Below, one piece after another: positions 12,023 through 24,276 of a DNA stretch of 64,000 nucleotides (its first letter is position 1; every line of letters starts with the position of its first letter). Source of the stretch: Tetracladium setigerum (lineage: Eukaryota > Ascomycota > Leotiomycetes > Helotiales); the NCBI GenBank assembly GCA_031472005.1, contig PZJY01000010.1, forward strand, positions 992,001 through 1,056,000, written 5' to 3'. The translations under genes and the position numbers were made by a program. The notes under the pieces were generated by a model, which saw only the letters and a list, made by a program, of their open reading frames with translations, was not told the DNA's origin and did not search any database.

Positions 12023-12716
12023 AAATGTATTCTGTGTGTATAACAATAATAGGGTGATCTGATCTAGGCATTGCGAGGAGTTTTGTGTAATTTCTTTTTT
12101 CAAAGGATGAGAAATGGAAATGATTCGGTCTTTGGATGGATGGACTTGGGAGGTCACGAACAAGGTATGTTGAGCTGAAGGAAATAAAATGCCTTGGGTT
12201 CTATAATAATTGATGGATGTTTCTCCATTATGGTTTCTTTTTCTTGAAATATGTTACTTTTTGAAATGGGTTTGTGAGAATGATCAATTTCAACGTATAA
12301 CTCTGGATATTTTGCAATATGTGTCTTACCATACGCATTTCTGTTCCTTCTTCTTCTTCTTCTTTTTTGTAGGATTCTTCTCTCTCAAGATTGAGACTCT
12401 TTTGATTGTCTCTATAGTATTGCGTGTGACTTTCTTCAATTCTTGATATTCTCTATACTTTTCTCAGCTGTGGTTTTAGACATCTTTTAATCGGACGGTT
12501 GACTAGTGGCAGTCGATTGGCTGCTTTAAATAGTACAGTACATAACTGGTCTTGTGGTATCTACCTAGGTAGCTAGGCACTTCCTAAAACCCTTCTCCCA
12601 CCCCTCTTCTTTCAAAGGGGAAGGGTAGGCAGTAGGTTGGAATTTTACCCATATCATCTCAACACCACTTAACAACACACCTCTCACATCTTTCAACAGC
12701 CCCAAACCAAAAACAA
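12023..12716. other. convergent intergenic region
   Basis: This lies between the 3' ends of NUR1 and the Zn2Cys6 gene. It is T-rich with a TTC tandem near 12345-12365. No gene or RNA is supported. Confidence 0.5.
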
Positions 12717-15039
12717 TCATCCAAAAATTGTATTCCAACCCCTCTCATCCATAACATCAACCCAACAAATTGGACCCTGCAATCCTCCAAACCCACCACC
12801 ACCACCATTCCCACAACCACTCCCGCCATCATCATCCATCCTCCTCCACGTCTCCTCCACCAACATCAACGCCTTCGCAATAGGTTTTGCCGGCAAACTC
12901 AGCTGGAACTCTTGAAGTCTCGTCGTGACGAAGCGGCGTGCTGACGCGATGTCGAGTTCGCGACTGCTGAGGCTGTGGAATGTGGTTGTGGTGGCGGTTG
13001 TGTTTAGGTTGTTTATATTTGAGTTTATATTGGCAGTGGGAGTGGTGGTACTGGGGAATGTGGTGGTTAAGTTTGGGTTTAGATTTGGATTTGGCGGATT
13101 AAGGTAGGGAAGGTTTATGTTGAGATTTAGGTTCAAAAGGGGGTCGTTAAAGAATTGCTCTTCGAAAGATGAGTGGTCGAAAGATGTGGCGGTGGGTTGT
13201 GGTGGTGGAAAACGAAGGGAACTTCCTGCGGCAATCAGGACGATCGGTTGAAGACATCGTGTCCCCGAGTTGGGAGGTAGTTTTTCAAGAAGAGAAATTG
13301 TATGTAATGCGAGAGAGGTGAGGAATTCTTCCTCGGCGGAAGTGTTTGGATTGGAGTTTGTGTTTGCGTTGGTGGTTGGGAGAGGGAGCATGTCGAATAT
13401 TCGATGGGTGTGGTTTGACTGGGACTGGGACTGGGACTGATTGTTGTCGTGGTAGTAATTTGCCGCTGCTGACGATGATGAAGAAAGTGGAGATGTGGTG
13501 TGGTTCTCGGAACTTGTAGTGGTGGTGGTAGGAAGGCGTTGCAGGAGAATAGATGGGAAAACCCTATATATTTCGAGGAGAGCAGCGCATTGATATGCTT
13601 CAGCGAGATAGATGTATTGTTGTACAGGTGTATTCTCATCACCTGCATCCACCAAACTGGATATCGAGGGCGTCTGAAAAGCAAGCAACTGTTCCTCCAG
13701 TGACTGGGCTTTCAATGTAGCGTCAAGGGAAGCCGAGAATTCATGTGGGAAATCCTGTCCGAATCCTATGTCGGGGATAGGAAATTCAATGATGCTACTT
13801 CCTGAGCGGTGATCTTGCGATATTTTCGAATCAGTCGGCCGACTTGCGCGAACAATCTCTGTGCTTTGGGAGCCACTCCAGTCCATGGGTGAGGGAAGAC
13901 TCTCGCGTTGACTCCTTCGCCCCTTACATTTTCTTGATCGGGAATAATCTCCTCGAATCTGTTGATATTGACGCCGGCAGCGTCTTGAAAGCCGAAATCA
14001 TCGACATCATCAGCAACGAATCCACCGAGCATGTCCCAGTAAAGAATACATTGCTCGAAAAATTCATTCTGGCGTTTTGTCCTGACGTCTCTGTTGGAGC
14101 CTTGTTGTTGGAGCCGCTTTCTGTTCAGACGTTTTGCGGTTCGGAGATGGACGAGTCCTAGGTCGTTGGGGTCGTGCCATGCTGTGGTTTGACCTACGAG
14201 AAGGACTGTCAAAAGGGTTTTGTCGAGATCTTCGGGATGCTCCCCAGCTCGGTTTTGATACAAAGATTTATATGTCTCTCGTTGCATCTGACGACCAACA
14301 GGCGACATCCGAGGAAAGTGATTCGCGAGATAGGCCGCGGCCATACTCTGTATGGCGTAGTAAATTGGAGCTGAGCCATCCCAGAGTCGGCCAACAGTTG
14401 AGCGAAAAGGGTTCAGAGTGCCGTCGAAAGAGGAGAAGATTTGACAGACATAGCCGAAGTAGTATTCCACTAGCATCGTTGGCAAGTGATTGAGAAATTC
14501 TGGAACGGTAGAGCGGTGCAACTGTTGACGGATGGCTGAGAGACTGTCGGTGAATTGGTTTGAGTTTCGTCTTGCTTGAATAGCAACTTCGGTGTGTTGG
14601 GATTCAGTTGGACTGGTGGGACTTTCGTCAAACACAATGGAGAATAGATCTTCCTCTTCATGATTGCCTTCAACAGAGTTATTCTGGATAATGGGAGCAG
14701 TGAAGGTAGCCTCCGTGGCCCGTGATGTTGTTGACGGCGAAGGTGGAGCTTGAAATCCGGATGGAATCTGAGGTAAAATCTCATGCTTTGTCGACCATAC
14801 TAACGTCTTGCTCTTATAGCCCGGACACGGGTGTTGTTTACGAGAACAATTCTGGCATCCAGGTTTTCCTTCATCACATTTAAGCTATATACTCACATCA
14901 GTATGTATCTTATCGGAACTGTTGGAGGAGGGGCTGGATATACTCGTTTTGCCTTGCATCTCAAGCACCCGTTCCTGGATTTTGGTGCCCTTCTAGGATT
15001 GGAAATGCGAGCGGCTGGGACTGTAGATATCTCTTCCAT
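12717..15039 (-). CDS. Zn2Cys6 fungal transcription factor
   Basis: Predicted DNA-binding regulator with an N-terminal zinc cluster and a Fungal_trans_2-type (PF11951-like) middle region. Exon 1 is 15039-14944 and begins MEEISTVPAARIS; a 59-nt intron (14885-14943) cuts the cluster itself. The joined cluster reads CLRCKAKR then LKCDEGKPGCQNCSRKQHPC, giving six cysteines with spacing CX2CX6CX6CX2CX6C. Downstream, MLVEYYFGYVCQIFSSFDG and YYAIQSMAAAYLANHFPRM match the regulatory domain. The C-terminal part carries Asn/Thr/Pro-rich and Gln/Ser-rich low-complexity stretches. The frame shifts somewhere in 13766-13886, where two open frames overlap; one extra base near 13799 would fuse KITAQE to SSIIEFP. 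The target genes are unknown. The neighbouring SDR lies in the same direction, which proves nothing by itself. Confidence 0.88.
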
Positions 15040-15536
15040 ATTTCGTGACCAAGCTGGGAATGGATTAGGACGAATTGCCCTATCTGAACAACTTGGGGCA
15101 AAAGTGGGGTCGGTCTGTGGAAGTTGAAGATAGGTATGTATACAGCCCAGCTGGCTATCTTTTTTCCCTTCTTCTTCGTTGTTCTCAAGTCAAGTGACGG
15201 AATAGACAAGTAAAATAAGACATGCTCTTGGTGAGCTCTCGCTTGTGAAGGTTTGGGGATGTCATTTGTTCGATTTAGAAGGATGTGGACGATAAGATAC
15301 CGAATCGAGCCGACTTTAACTTTTTGATCGATTCATGGGTGGCCAACCAATCACAACTGAACTTCGGGATATTCCCAAGATACCGAAATGTTGTACAGTA
15401 GCTGGCAGCGATCAGAATTTTTCGATCAACATTTGCTGACATTACTTTCCATATCTTTAAATTCTTATCTTAACACTTCAAGCAGAAACCCACAAACACC
15501 TCACTAATAATATACAGCCCTAAAATCTAGGTACTA
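15040..15536. other. intergenic promoter region of the Zn2Cys6 gene
   Basis: About 500 bases between the Zn2Cys6 start and the SDR stop. No conserved open frame or RNA was recognised. Confidence 0.5.
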
Positions 15537-16695
15537 CTACTTCGCACTATTGACTTTTTCAACTCTTTCGAAAATAGCCATGGTATGCTCATAAATCATT
15601 TCGGCATATCCTTGTTGACGATACTCTCTCACGAAAGCTTTCTGTGGAGTGATGTTGCCGTTCCAGTGCACATAGTAAGCTCCACTCCCTGCTTTCCCAT
15701 CTGCTCCCTCGGCAATGGCCAATTCCTTCGTCAATGATACACCACTTGCTGAAGAAGCAGACGAGGCTGGCTGGGCTGGCTTGTAAAAGCCGCTCGTTGC
15801 GTGAAACAGTTGACGTTCTCCAGTTTCTTCTTGCGAAACGGACCAAGGAGAGATCAAGAGTGAGACAGGTTTGGCTGCCAGACGAGCCCACCAGGGTAAT
15901 TCCCTCATGAGACCAGTATTTACAATAGACGGGTATGAATGGACGAATGTAGTTGCGGGAGCCCGGCTCGCGAACGCTTCGGTCATGAAGTCATTCATGA
16001 CAACACTGTGATTTGCGCAGTTTGGAGCGCTGAAAGTGTTATCCAAAGCCAAGTCTTTGGCATTGATCGGTTTTTCGGTCCCCGCAGCGAGAACACTGAG
16101 GGTCCTCGAGAAATGCGGTGTAGTGGTGCTTGCATTCTGGAGCAGGGGAAGAAGGTTATGAATGAAGCGCATTCGAGAATAGTAATTCAGCGCAAACTTT
16201 CGATCGAGACCCTCGGGGGATACTGTGAACAGGTTCAGCAATGAGGAGCTGTAGCAGAAGACTCATCATACCGTCGCGACCCCTTAGATTGAGATTTCCT
16301 TGAGTCTGGACAATCAAGTTGATGCCCTTCTCGCGGCTCTTGACCTCTTTACACACCCTGTCGACTTCTCGCAACTCGCTTACGTCGGCTTTGATGAATT
16401 CGACCTTGCCATCCTGATTCAAGGCTTTGCATTCATTGATAATGCGATTCGCAGCGTCGGCACTTCTGCCAACCAGGTACACGCGCGGAGAGGTCGTATT
16501 CTTGACGAAGGCTTTTGCAGTGTGCTCCCCAATCCCACTCGTGCCTCCAACTGGAATGAGTGATGTGTTAGTGCTGACATTCCGTTCCATCTACGATGCT
16601 GACCACCAGGGATTCCCACCGAATAATGCGACCAGACCAGGGCCAAGCTCGCTAAGACGAGCATTGGAGTCACGTACTAGTTCGAGGGCCACCAT
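15537..16695 (-). CDS. short-chain dehydrogenase/reductase-like protein
   Basis: Rossmann-fold NAD(P)-binding protein of the SDR superfamily; substrate unknown. Exons 16695-16620, 16550-16272 and 16222-15537, with introns of 69 and 49 nt, give 346 residues. The cofactor loop is split by intron 1 and reads ALFVGGTSGIGEHTAKAF (the GxxxGIG motif). VYLVGRSADAA and VEFIKADVSELREVD follow as the adenine-binding and acidic turns. The usual YxxxK catalytic pair is not evident where expected; the segment reads NYYSRMRFIHNLLPLL. Many fungal relatives share this atypical centre, so catalysis is uncertain. It is divergent from MCM3 over about 580 bp. Confidence 0.88.
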
Positions 16696-17135
16696 GTTTT
16701 GATATTGGAGTGTTTTGTTTGAATGAGTGAATGATTTAGATCCTTGGATTTATCAATTGAGATTTGGAGTTTCGAGGCGCTTAGAAGAATGATGAGACGA
16801 TGTCTCTTATACGTTCAGCAACTGCTGGGCAGCGGAGATCGCAAGGCCGATTCCCCCGCCACACCTGCGGACTTTCCTGGTCAGAGATGCACCGTCCGGA
16901 CTTTGTGGTGTTAAGTATGCCGCTATCAACGGGCGTAAGATTCTCATCTTCTTCTCTACGTAGAATAGTTGAATAGTAGACATGATTCACCCCTGTGAAA
17001 TGGAAAGGTCTCCATAAATACAAGCATCTAAACCCAACCATGTGCAGCGTGGAGTATAGTCACGTGACATTCCAAACAGGGTTGGTGCCATCTGCAAGCA
17101 CTTTACGAGGAGCATCGAGGGGCGCGTCGCTCTCT

Positions 17136-17147
17136 ACGCGTTTCGCG
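17136..17147 (+). promoter_or_regulatory. MCB/E2F-like cell-cycle box before MCM3
   Basis: ACGCGT (the MluI cell-cycle box bound by MBF in yeasts) occurs at 17136-17141 and overlaps TTTCGCG at 17141-17147, an SBF/E2F-like word. A further GGCGCGTCGC lies just upstream. They sit about 130-140 bp before the MCM3 start. MCM genes are standard G1/S targets of MBF, so the site makes sense here; binding is inference. Confidence 0.6.
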
Positions 17148-17276
17148 ATGGGAATCCACACACTTCACGAGGACCACCTCAAGCGGAAAAGTTGAGATAA
17201 CAAAACTACCAAAACAACAAACATCCACCCTCACCAACGCCGCCAATCTAGCAATTCTAGCTAGGTCTCTCCCACC

Positions 17277-20067
17277 ATGGATGCTTCCCAACTCAGAGAT
17301 GAGACCGTCCGCGATCGCGTTCGTGCAGCGCAAGAATTTCTCGATCCTCGTATGCCCCTCCCCCCCTTTTTGCGCCATGATCAAGACTAATCCCCCGCAG
17401 TTGATCCCAGGAAGCGAAACTACCGATCAGACATTATCTTGATGCTGCAGAAGTTCCAGCGACGACTGGTTGTTAGTATAGATGAGGTTCGCGCCCACAG
17501 TGCTGAGCTCGCTGAGGGCCTGCTTCAACAACCTTTCGATTTCGCGCAAGCCTTCGACAGAGCGCTCTACGATATTGTTGTAGCTCTCCCGAATACAACG
17601 GCCAAACAATCATCTGAGGAGACCATGTACTACTGTGCATTTGCTGGCAGCTTTGGACAGTACGCTTGCAACCCGAGAACGCTTTCATCTGCATATCTGA
17701 ACCACATGGTTTCGCTGGAGGGAATTGTGACGAGATGTTCTTTGGTCAGGCCTAAGGTTGTCAAGAGTGTGCATTACAACGAAAAGAAGAAGATCTTTCA
17801 CTTCCGCGAATACAAGGATCAAACCATGACTGCAAACGGAGCAAGTACATCAAGTGTGTACCCAACGGAAGATGATGAGGGAAACCCATTGATTACCGAG
17901 TATGGTTTTTGCACGTATAGAGATCACCAGACAATCTCCATCCAAGAGATGCCCGAGAGGGCTCCGGCTGGACAGCTTCCTCGTGGAGTGGATGTTATTT
18001 TAGACGACGACTTGGTCGACAAATGCAAGCCTGGTGACAGAGTTCAACTGGTCGGAATTTACCGATCGCTTGGAAACAGAAATGCGGGGCACAACACTGC
18101 TCTTTTCAAGACCGTTGTTCTAGCTAACAATGTGGTCATGTTGTCTTCGAAATCGGGTGGAGGAATTGCATCTGCCACAATTACGGACACTGATATTCGA
18201 AACATCAACAAGGTAGCAAAGAAGAAGAACCTATTTGACCTTCTCTCACAGTCTTTGGCACCCAGTATTTATGGCCACGAACATATCAAAAAGGCTATTC
18301 TTCTTATGCTCCTCAGTGGACAGGAGAAGAACCTGGAAAATGGAACCCATTTGAGGGGTGACATTAATATCTTGATGGTCGGTGATCCTTCCACAGCCAA
18401 ATCTCAACTCCTTCGATTCGTTCTCAACACTGCTCCGTTGGCCATTGCTACGACTGGTCGAGGGTCCTCCGGTGTCGGTTTGACAGCAGCTGTTACCTCT
18501 GATAAGGAAACCGGGGAACGAAGACTAGAAGCTGGTGCAATGGTTCTTGCCGACCGAGGAGTCGTCTGTATCGATGAGTTTGACAAGATGTCAGATATCG
18601 ATCGAGTGGCAATTCACGAAGTCATGGAACAACAGACGGTCACTATTGCAAAAGCAGGAATTCATACCTCGCTCAATGCAAGATGTAGTGTTGTTGCTGC
18701 TGCAAATCCAATTTACGGACAATACGATACCCATAAGGATCCCCACAAGAATATCGCCCTTCCTGATTCGCTTCTTTCTCGTTTTGATTTGCTATTCGTT
18801 GTTACCGATGATATTGACGACTCAAGAGATCGCCAGATATCAGAGCATGTTCTCCGGATGCATCGCTACAGACAACCAGGAACCGAAGAAGGAGCACCTG
18901 TTCGGGAACAATCTCAACAAACTCTTGGTGTTGGCGTATCGCAAGAGGCTGATGCAAACCGAATCACCGATGTCTATGAAAAGTACAACCAAATGCTTCA
19001 CGCAGGAGTAACCCTTACCACCGGCCGGGGAGCCAACAAAAAGGTGGAAGTCTTGAGTATTCCCTTCATGAAGAAGTATATTCAATACGCAAAGTCCAGA
19101 ATAAAGCCAGTTCTCACCCAAGAGGCATCTGATCGTATCAGTACCATCTACGTCGCTCTCCGTAACGACGACATGCAAGGTAATCAAAGAAAGACGAGTC
19201 CCATGACAGTCCGTACATTAGAAACCATCATCCGTCTCTCAACCGCCCACGCTAAATCTCGTCTGTCAAACCGAGTTGAGGAACGAGATGCCCTGGCAGC
19301 CGAAGCCATCCTACGCTTCGCCCTCTTCAAAGAAGTCATCGAAGACGAAAAGAAGAGCAAACGTCGCAAGACCCGCCCCCTCGAGGACGAATCCTCCGGC
19401 AACGAATCCTCGAGTTCCGACTCTGACTCGCCTCCACCAACAACCCGCGCAGGTACCTCAAGAACCCGCACGCCTGGTACAGCCTCAGGAAGATCTCGTG
19501 CTGCCGCCTCTAGCAGCAGGAGAGCAGTACCCAGCTCTCGTTCGCGCGGTACCAATGGCAACACCGACGCCGGTGCAGACTCCGATGACGATGACGACGA
19601 ACTGTACGATGCTTCCCCAAACAAAACCCAACGCAGTCGCACAGATCGCACACAGACATCCTTCGCCTCCTCAGTCCCCGCCTCCCAACTTCCAGCATCC
19701 AGCTCTCAAAACCAAACCCAGGACAGCGAGCTTGCCTCCGGTACTGCAGGCCTCAGTATCGCGCCCGGGATTACTCCTGGCCGTTTCACTGTGTTTAAGA
19801 GCACATTGGGTGGGTTGCTGAACACGAATCTGTTCGATGATGATGCAGCGGAGGTGGATGCTATCATCACGGCGGTGAATGGGAGGATTGGAGGTTCAGC
19901 TGGAGGCGCTTATGATAGGCCGGAGGCTGTGGCAGCGTTGAAGCAGATGGATGAGGATAATAATATTATGTTAGTACTCCCTCCTTCCCTTTGGAGAGAT
20001 GATTATGATGAGCAATTGCTAATACTGAATTAGGTACACGGACGGTGATCTTGTTTACAAGATTTAG
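17277..20067 (+). CDS. MCM3: MCM3, replicative helicase subunit
   Basis: Subunit of the hexameric Mcm2-7 helicase loaded at origins in G1 and activated in S phase. Three exons: 17277-17349, 17401-19969 and 20034-20067 (introns 51 and 64 nt), about 891 residues. The AAA+ core is intact: Walker A GDPSTAKS at residues about 352-359, Walker B VCIDEFDKM at about 413-421, and arginine finger SRFD at about 484. The N-terminal part has NYRSDI and LVGIYRSLG blocks typical of Mcm3. The acidic/basic linker (about residues 680-780) is Ser/Asp/Arg-rich and may carry the nuclear localisation signal, including KKSKRRKTR. The last exon supplies MYTDGDLVYKI; without splicing the protein would end in intron sequence. 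Start ATG is in a CCACCATGG context. No break is seen. Confidence 0.97.
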
Positions 20068-20656
20068 AGGAGTGTGGGGGCTTTTAGACGATTGGTTGAA
20101 AAAGTTGGCTCTATGGCTGAATGACTGGATGGATGGATGAGGGCGTTGTTGGGTATTATGATAAATGAAGATGAGAAGAAGAAAGACCATGCAGGCGCAT
20201 TGTTTTTTGTTTATTTACTCTATTAAAGTATGTTGTGACGAGATTATGCGAACGACTCTGAATCTTAGCAAAAACAATAGATCATTATTTGATGCATCTT
20301 TTAGCACAAGAAAGAGGGCATCTATCTATCAGTGCTTGGTTTCGTTGGCCCCCCAGCCTTCGCCGAATAAGAAATTACCCTTTATACTGTATAGTACTGT
20401 GCTAATTCCCATTTCGCATGCAAGCGTATATTGTACATTGCTGCCTTAACCACGCAAATCAAAGCCCTCGCACTATCGTTTTGTTATAAAAAAATAACCT
20501 TCCCATCATCGCAAGTATCCACAAGCAAAAGTCCACCCAGTATTTTTGTTATCATAAAGCATTCCATCCACGCCAGCAAGCACACCAAAGCAAATCATAA
20601 CACCCCAGCCATAGAAAAACGCCAGCAAGAGCCCAAGTCAATCGAAAATCAATATC
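20068..20656. other. convergent intergenic region
   Basis: This lies between the MCM3 stop and the RGS-LOV stop. No conserved frame is present; only AT-rich 3' flanking sequence was seen. Confidence 0.5.
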
Positions 20657-22736
20657 TCACAACTTCGGCGCAATCGTCAAAACGACCTTCTTAACACTCC
20701 CATCCTCCCCCCTCAACGGCGTCCAATGCGTAACATACCTCTCTTCCACCCTCCTCAATCCACCCTCATCCCTATTATTCCCACCACCACCAAACCAAGC
20801 ATGACTACTCTTCTTCTCCGCAAACCCCGTCAAAAGACCCAATTCCACACTAACCGCCTTCTCATTCTTCAAGGCTACCCGAACGGTTTGCTTTAGAGCT
20901 TTGGCTGTGGAGGAGGTAGACGAGGAAGATGAGTGGTCGGAGAGGATGGAAAAGATGTCTTTGTTGTGGATTGGTGCTAGCATGCCGTTGGAGAGATTGA
21001 GACCGAGCATGTCGACGATGCCAGGGGAGAAGTGTTGAATGGTGAGGGTTTGGGTGGTGGGGTCGTAGCTCAGAACGAGGTACTGATGTATTTTGGTTAG
21101 AATTTTTGGAGCTGGTGGGGAGTATCTATAGTGGATGGGCTTACCTTTGAGTACGCTGTGTAGAATGCCTCTACTTGTGTCTTGAAATTCATTTTTCCAA
21201 CTCGATTGAGTAGCGATTTCTCCATGCCAACTTCGTCTCTCACGCGGATCTCGTCTGTCGGTTCGGCAGCAGTAGCCGGCTTGAACTTTCTCCAGCTTTT
21301 GAAGAATGAGCTCTTTAACTTGTCCTTTTTTATCGTGTCTCGGTGCTGAGGACTTAACAACGGCTTCTTGTTCTCCTTGTCAGTCTCCACACTTTCCCCA
21401 AGCTCGTCATCGTTAACGCTCAAGATTCTCAACACGTCTGTGCAGGTGTGAATTGTTGTACTGCAGTTTATTTGTCCTCCAAGGAAGAATGAAACCTCTC
21501 CTTTCTCGTTCAATAGTGGTGCGCAGTAGAGCAGATTCCAGAATGGAGTTCCATCCTTGCGGTAGTTGAGAAGTAATTCGACAGTCTCCTCACATTGATC
21601 AATGGAAACACGAAGTCGCTTGACAGCCATCGGGTCAGTTTGCCTTCCTTGGAGGAATCGACAGTTACGAGGTATGATCTCTTTGCGACTATAACCTGTC
21701 ACCGAGACAAAACCATCAGAAGCGTACACAATTGGATTGTCGGCTTTTCTGAAGCGAAGGGTTAGCTGGTCATGAAAACAGAATACCGTAAGAATCTTAA
21801 GAGACATGACAACTTACAGAGGATCAGTCATGCAGAAACAATCTCCAAGACCACCGAACTGTTCCTTTTGTGCTGCGAGGGCCATTGCCGCCGAAGTTGT
21901 GATCTGATGCTTTACGAACCGGGGATAGACGTCACTTGCGAGTAACCTCTCCACATGCTCCTGCGCCCCAAGAAAAATATCCTCCAAGCCTGGAAGAGTA
22001 ATAAGCGTAGCTTCTTTCAAATCTGCAGCAGCATCCACGTTCAATCTGTGAGGCAGATTGATCTGATGTGAAGCGCCTGGTTGCAGAAACTCTGCATTTA
22101 TAGCTCCAAGTGCTGTGGCTAATTCATCTAGCAGCCGATTGTACGCAGATATCTACCATTGATGAGCTATTGATGATCCAGTAGCCATGTAGAACATACC
22201 TTCTGCAGGAATTCTATATTTTCTCCACAGGCCCTAGACTGGCAATAACGCAGAAATCGATGTGAAGTGGTAGGATTGTGCAACACCATGTGGAAAACCT
22301 CCGGATTGAAGAAATTCGTCAAGTTCGACATGCCGACTTCATTCGCAGTCGCAACAGGCGTGAGCTTAGTCACATTGATGTTTGTACTCTCGGTAACTCC
22401 TTGCTTTTGCTGAGACCTGGTGGGTGGCTTGCGCAGACTCCTACTGTTGGGAAGTCTCTCTCTCTGACCCATCGGGGACGTCAGTGTATTTGACGGCATG
22501 CTCAAAGTTCTCGTGGACTTCAAGGAGCGGCGATAGCTCTCTGGAAGTACAGGTTTGGTTTGAGGAAGAGGAAGTGAAGCTCTGTTGATGCCTGTGTTTG
22601 GTAAGTGATTGAGTTGATTTGGTCGGTATGCGTGTGGTTGCGGAGTTTCATAGACCAGCTGTGAAGGCTCGTCGCGCTGAATGACTTCGTCGACGAACAC
22701 AGAAGATTGAGTAGTAGCATAAGTTGTTCGTGACAT
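20657..22736 (-). CDS. RGS-LOV photoreceptor
   Basis: Predicted blue-light receptor joining an RGS domain to a flavin-binding LOV domain. Exons 22736-22200, 22152-21818, 21748-21145 and 21082-20657 (introns 47, 69 and 62 nt) give 633 residues. RGS: FFNPEVFHMVLHN and FLRYCQSRACGENIEFLQK, continuing across intron 1 to HVERLLASDVYPRFVKHQI. LOV: NPIVYASDGFVSVTGYS and the photoactive NCRFLQGRQTDP with the flavin-adduct Cys at residue 320, then LLNYRKDGTPFWNLLYCAPL. After LOV comes a strongly basic, amphipathic-looking stretch KKDKLKSSFFKSWRKFK, followed by a C-terminal domain ending VVLTIAPKL. In described fungal RGS-LOV proteins a polybasic helix in this linker mediates light-triggered binding to anionic membrane lipids; I infer the same here. 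Confidence 0.93.
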
Positions 22737-23557
22737 TGTGCGAGAGCCGCAAGTCTCGCGACGATCTACTACAGTGTGGTTGACGGAAGGTGCGCAATAA
22801 TGGAACCGAGGAAGGCACGAAGAAGCGAGTCTTCGAGTATATATCGGAACAACTGAAAACAAACCCAATCAAATCCAAAAGTCTTTTCACAGAACAACTG
22901 TTCTGATTGGATATTTCTATATGTGAGAATGGACTACAGAATTGCTTGGTGAACATAGCATGTAATAGTGTAACCATGGCTGCAGATTTGGCACCTTGCT
23001 AGGAATGTTGCTAACCCATTCTGGAGGAGGACCGCACGCAGATAACTTTGCTTGGAATCCTTTGACGCAAAGTATAGGAGATTGATGTAAAGAGCTCTAT
23101 GATCTCAGCACTAGGCAAAGTCAAAAGCTTCACCCCTCTCTTTTGACTCGCGCAAGAATCACCAAGCCAGAGGATCAGACCTCTATAGCGAGGTGAAATT
23201 AACCTAAAGTTTGACACTTGCGCTTTTAGCCTTTCGTGCCGCGCCGTAAGCGCGATATGTTTCCTGGATTGACAAGTCTTTTGCTCGCCGTGCGCAATAC
23301 ACGGATCGGATGAAAGGTTTCCATCGCCCATCCGTGGAGTCGAAAAGGTCTGACCTCCGAGTAAATCATGGTCGTGCATTGGATCTGGACCGCATGTTTC
23401 GCTTCCGTACTTCGTACTTCCAGCCAGGCGGTAACTGTATCGTGACGATTTCTTCATTAGATATTACTGTGCTCCAAGCCTCCCGTGGTATTTAAACTCC
23501 AGCCCATCCATTTCGCAGCCATGGTCCCATTTCCAGACGCCAAAATCAATTCGATCA
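22737..23557. other. intergenic, no supported gene
   Basis: This holds the upstream region of the RGS-LOV gene and the 3' side of the F-box gene. A 148-codon minus-strand frame (23011-23457) has no recognisable motif and I do not accept it as a gene. Confidence 0.5.
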
Positions 23558-24189
23558 TCATATCTGAACAATCCTCTCCATGCGCCTCATCTCCATCCAA
23601 CCCCATGAGAGAGCAACGCCAGCCAGTAGAAGAAGAAACCACAAGAATAGCGTAGTATCAACAAAGAGTCTCCTTGCCCATCTCTGCGCAGTGGCCTTGA
23701 CACCCATCCGCTTCAGTCGAAAGGCACAGATTCTGGTACCGAAGACGAGACATCCTCTCCCGCCGTCCCGGGTTTCGCACTCGCCGTGCTCTCTTCTTCT
23801 CCTCATCAATAACCTTCACACATAATTAATCAATAATCCGGTTTTCGTTTGTATCATCAAGTGACGTACCTAACACTCCCTCGACAAAAGCGCATATCAC
23901 TTCCTAGCTCGCAACCTTTGTCATGAGGACAATCGAGGTGAAGCCGCCGACGTTCAATCAACCACTCGATTTTAAGATTTACACCTGTATAGACCAAGTT
24001 GTAGAAATGCTGGTTGGTGTGTTTGAGGGAAAGCGCATCAGGGTATGTCAGGTGAGAGGAGATGAGTAGGTGAAGCTCAGTTGGTATGTCCGTCAAGGAA
24101 ATCCGCTTTCGGTTGACTATCTCCTGTGAATTTGAAATATTCGACGACTCTGGATCCTTCATTTTGGACGACACCATCATTGTGGTCAT
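23558..24189 (-). CDS. F-box-like protein with C-terminal membrane segment
   Basis: Probable F-box protein, i.e. a candidate SCF ubiquitin-ligase adaptor. The F-box reads LTDIPTELHLLISSHLTYPDALSLKHTNQHF. After the F-box come EWLIERRRLHLDCPHDKGC and FCRGSVR. A 56-nt intron (23814-23869) joins these to LLMRRRREHGECETRDGG and GCLVFGTRICAF. The C-terminus has one hydrophobic segment, LFLWFLLLLAGVALSWGW, suggesting a membrane anchor, which is odd for an SCF adaptor but recurs in a fungal F-box subfamily as far as I recall. Start is uncertain: 24189 (MTTMMVSS) or 24276 upstream in frame. Substrate is unknown. Confidence 0.7.
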
Positions 24190-24276
24190 TGTTGTGATGT
24201 TGAGGTTGGTATATTGCTTTTGGGGAGGAATGTGTGAGCTGCGTGAAAAGAGGGGAGGGAAGCTGTGGATTGGCAA

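Noticed and set aside
19276..19821. 181-codon plus-strand frame and minus-strand frame 19184-19651
   Set aside because: Both are shadows of the low-complexity MCM3 linker.
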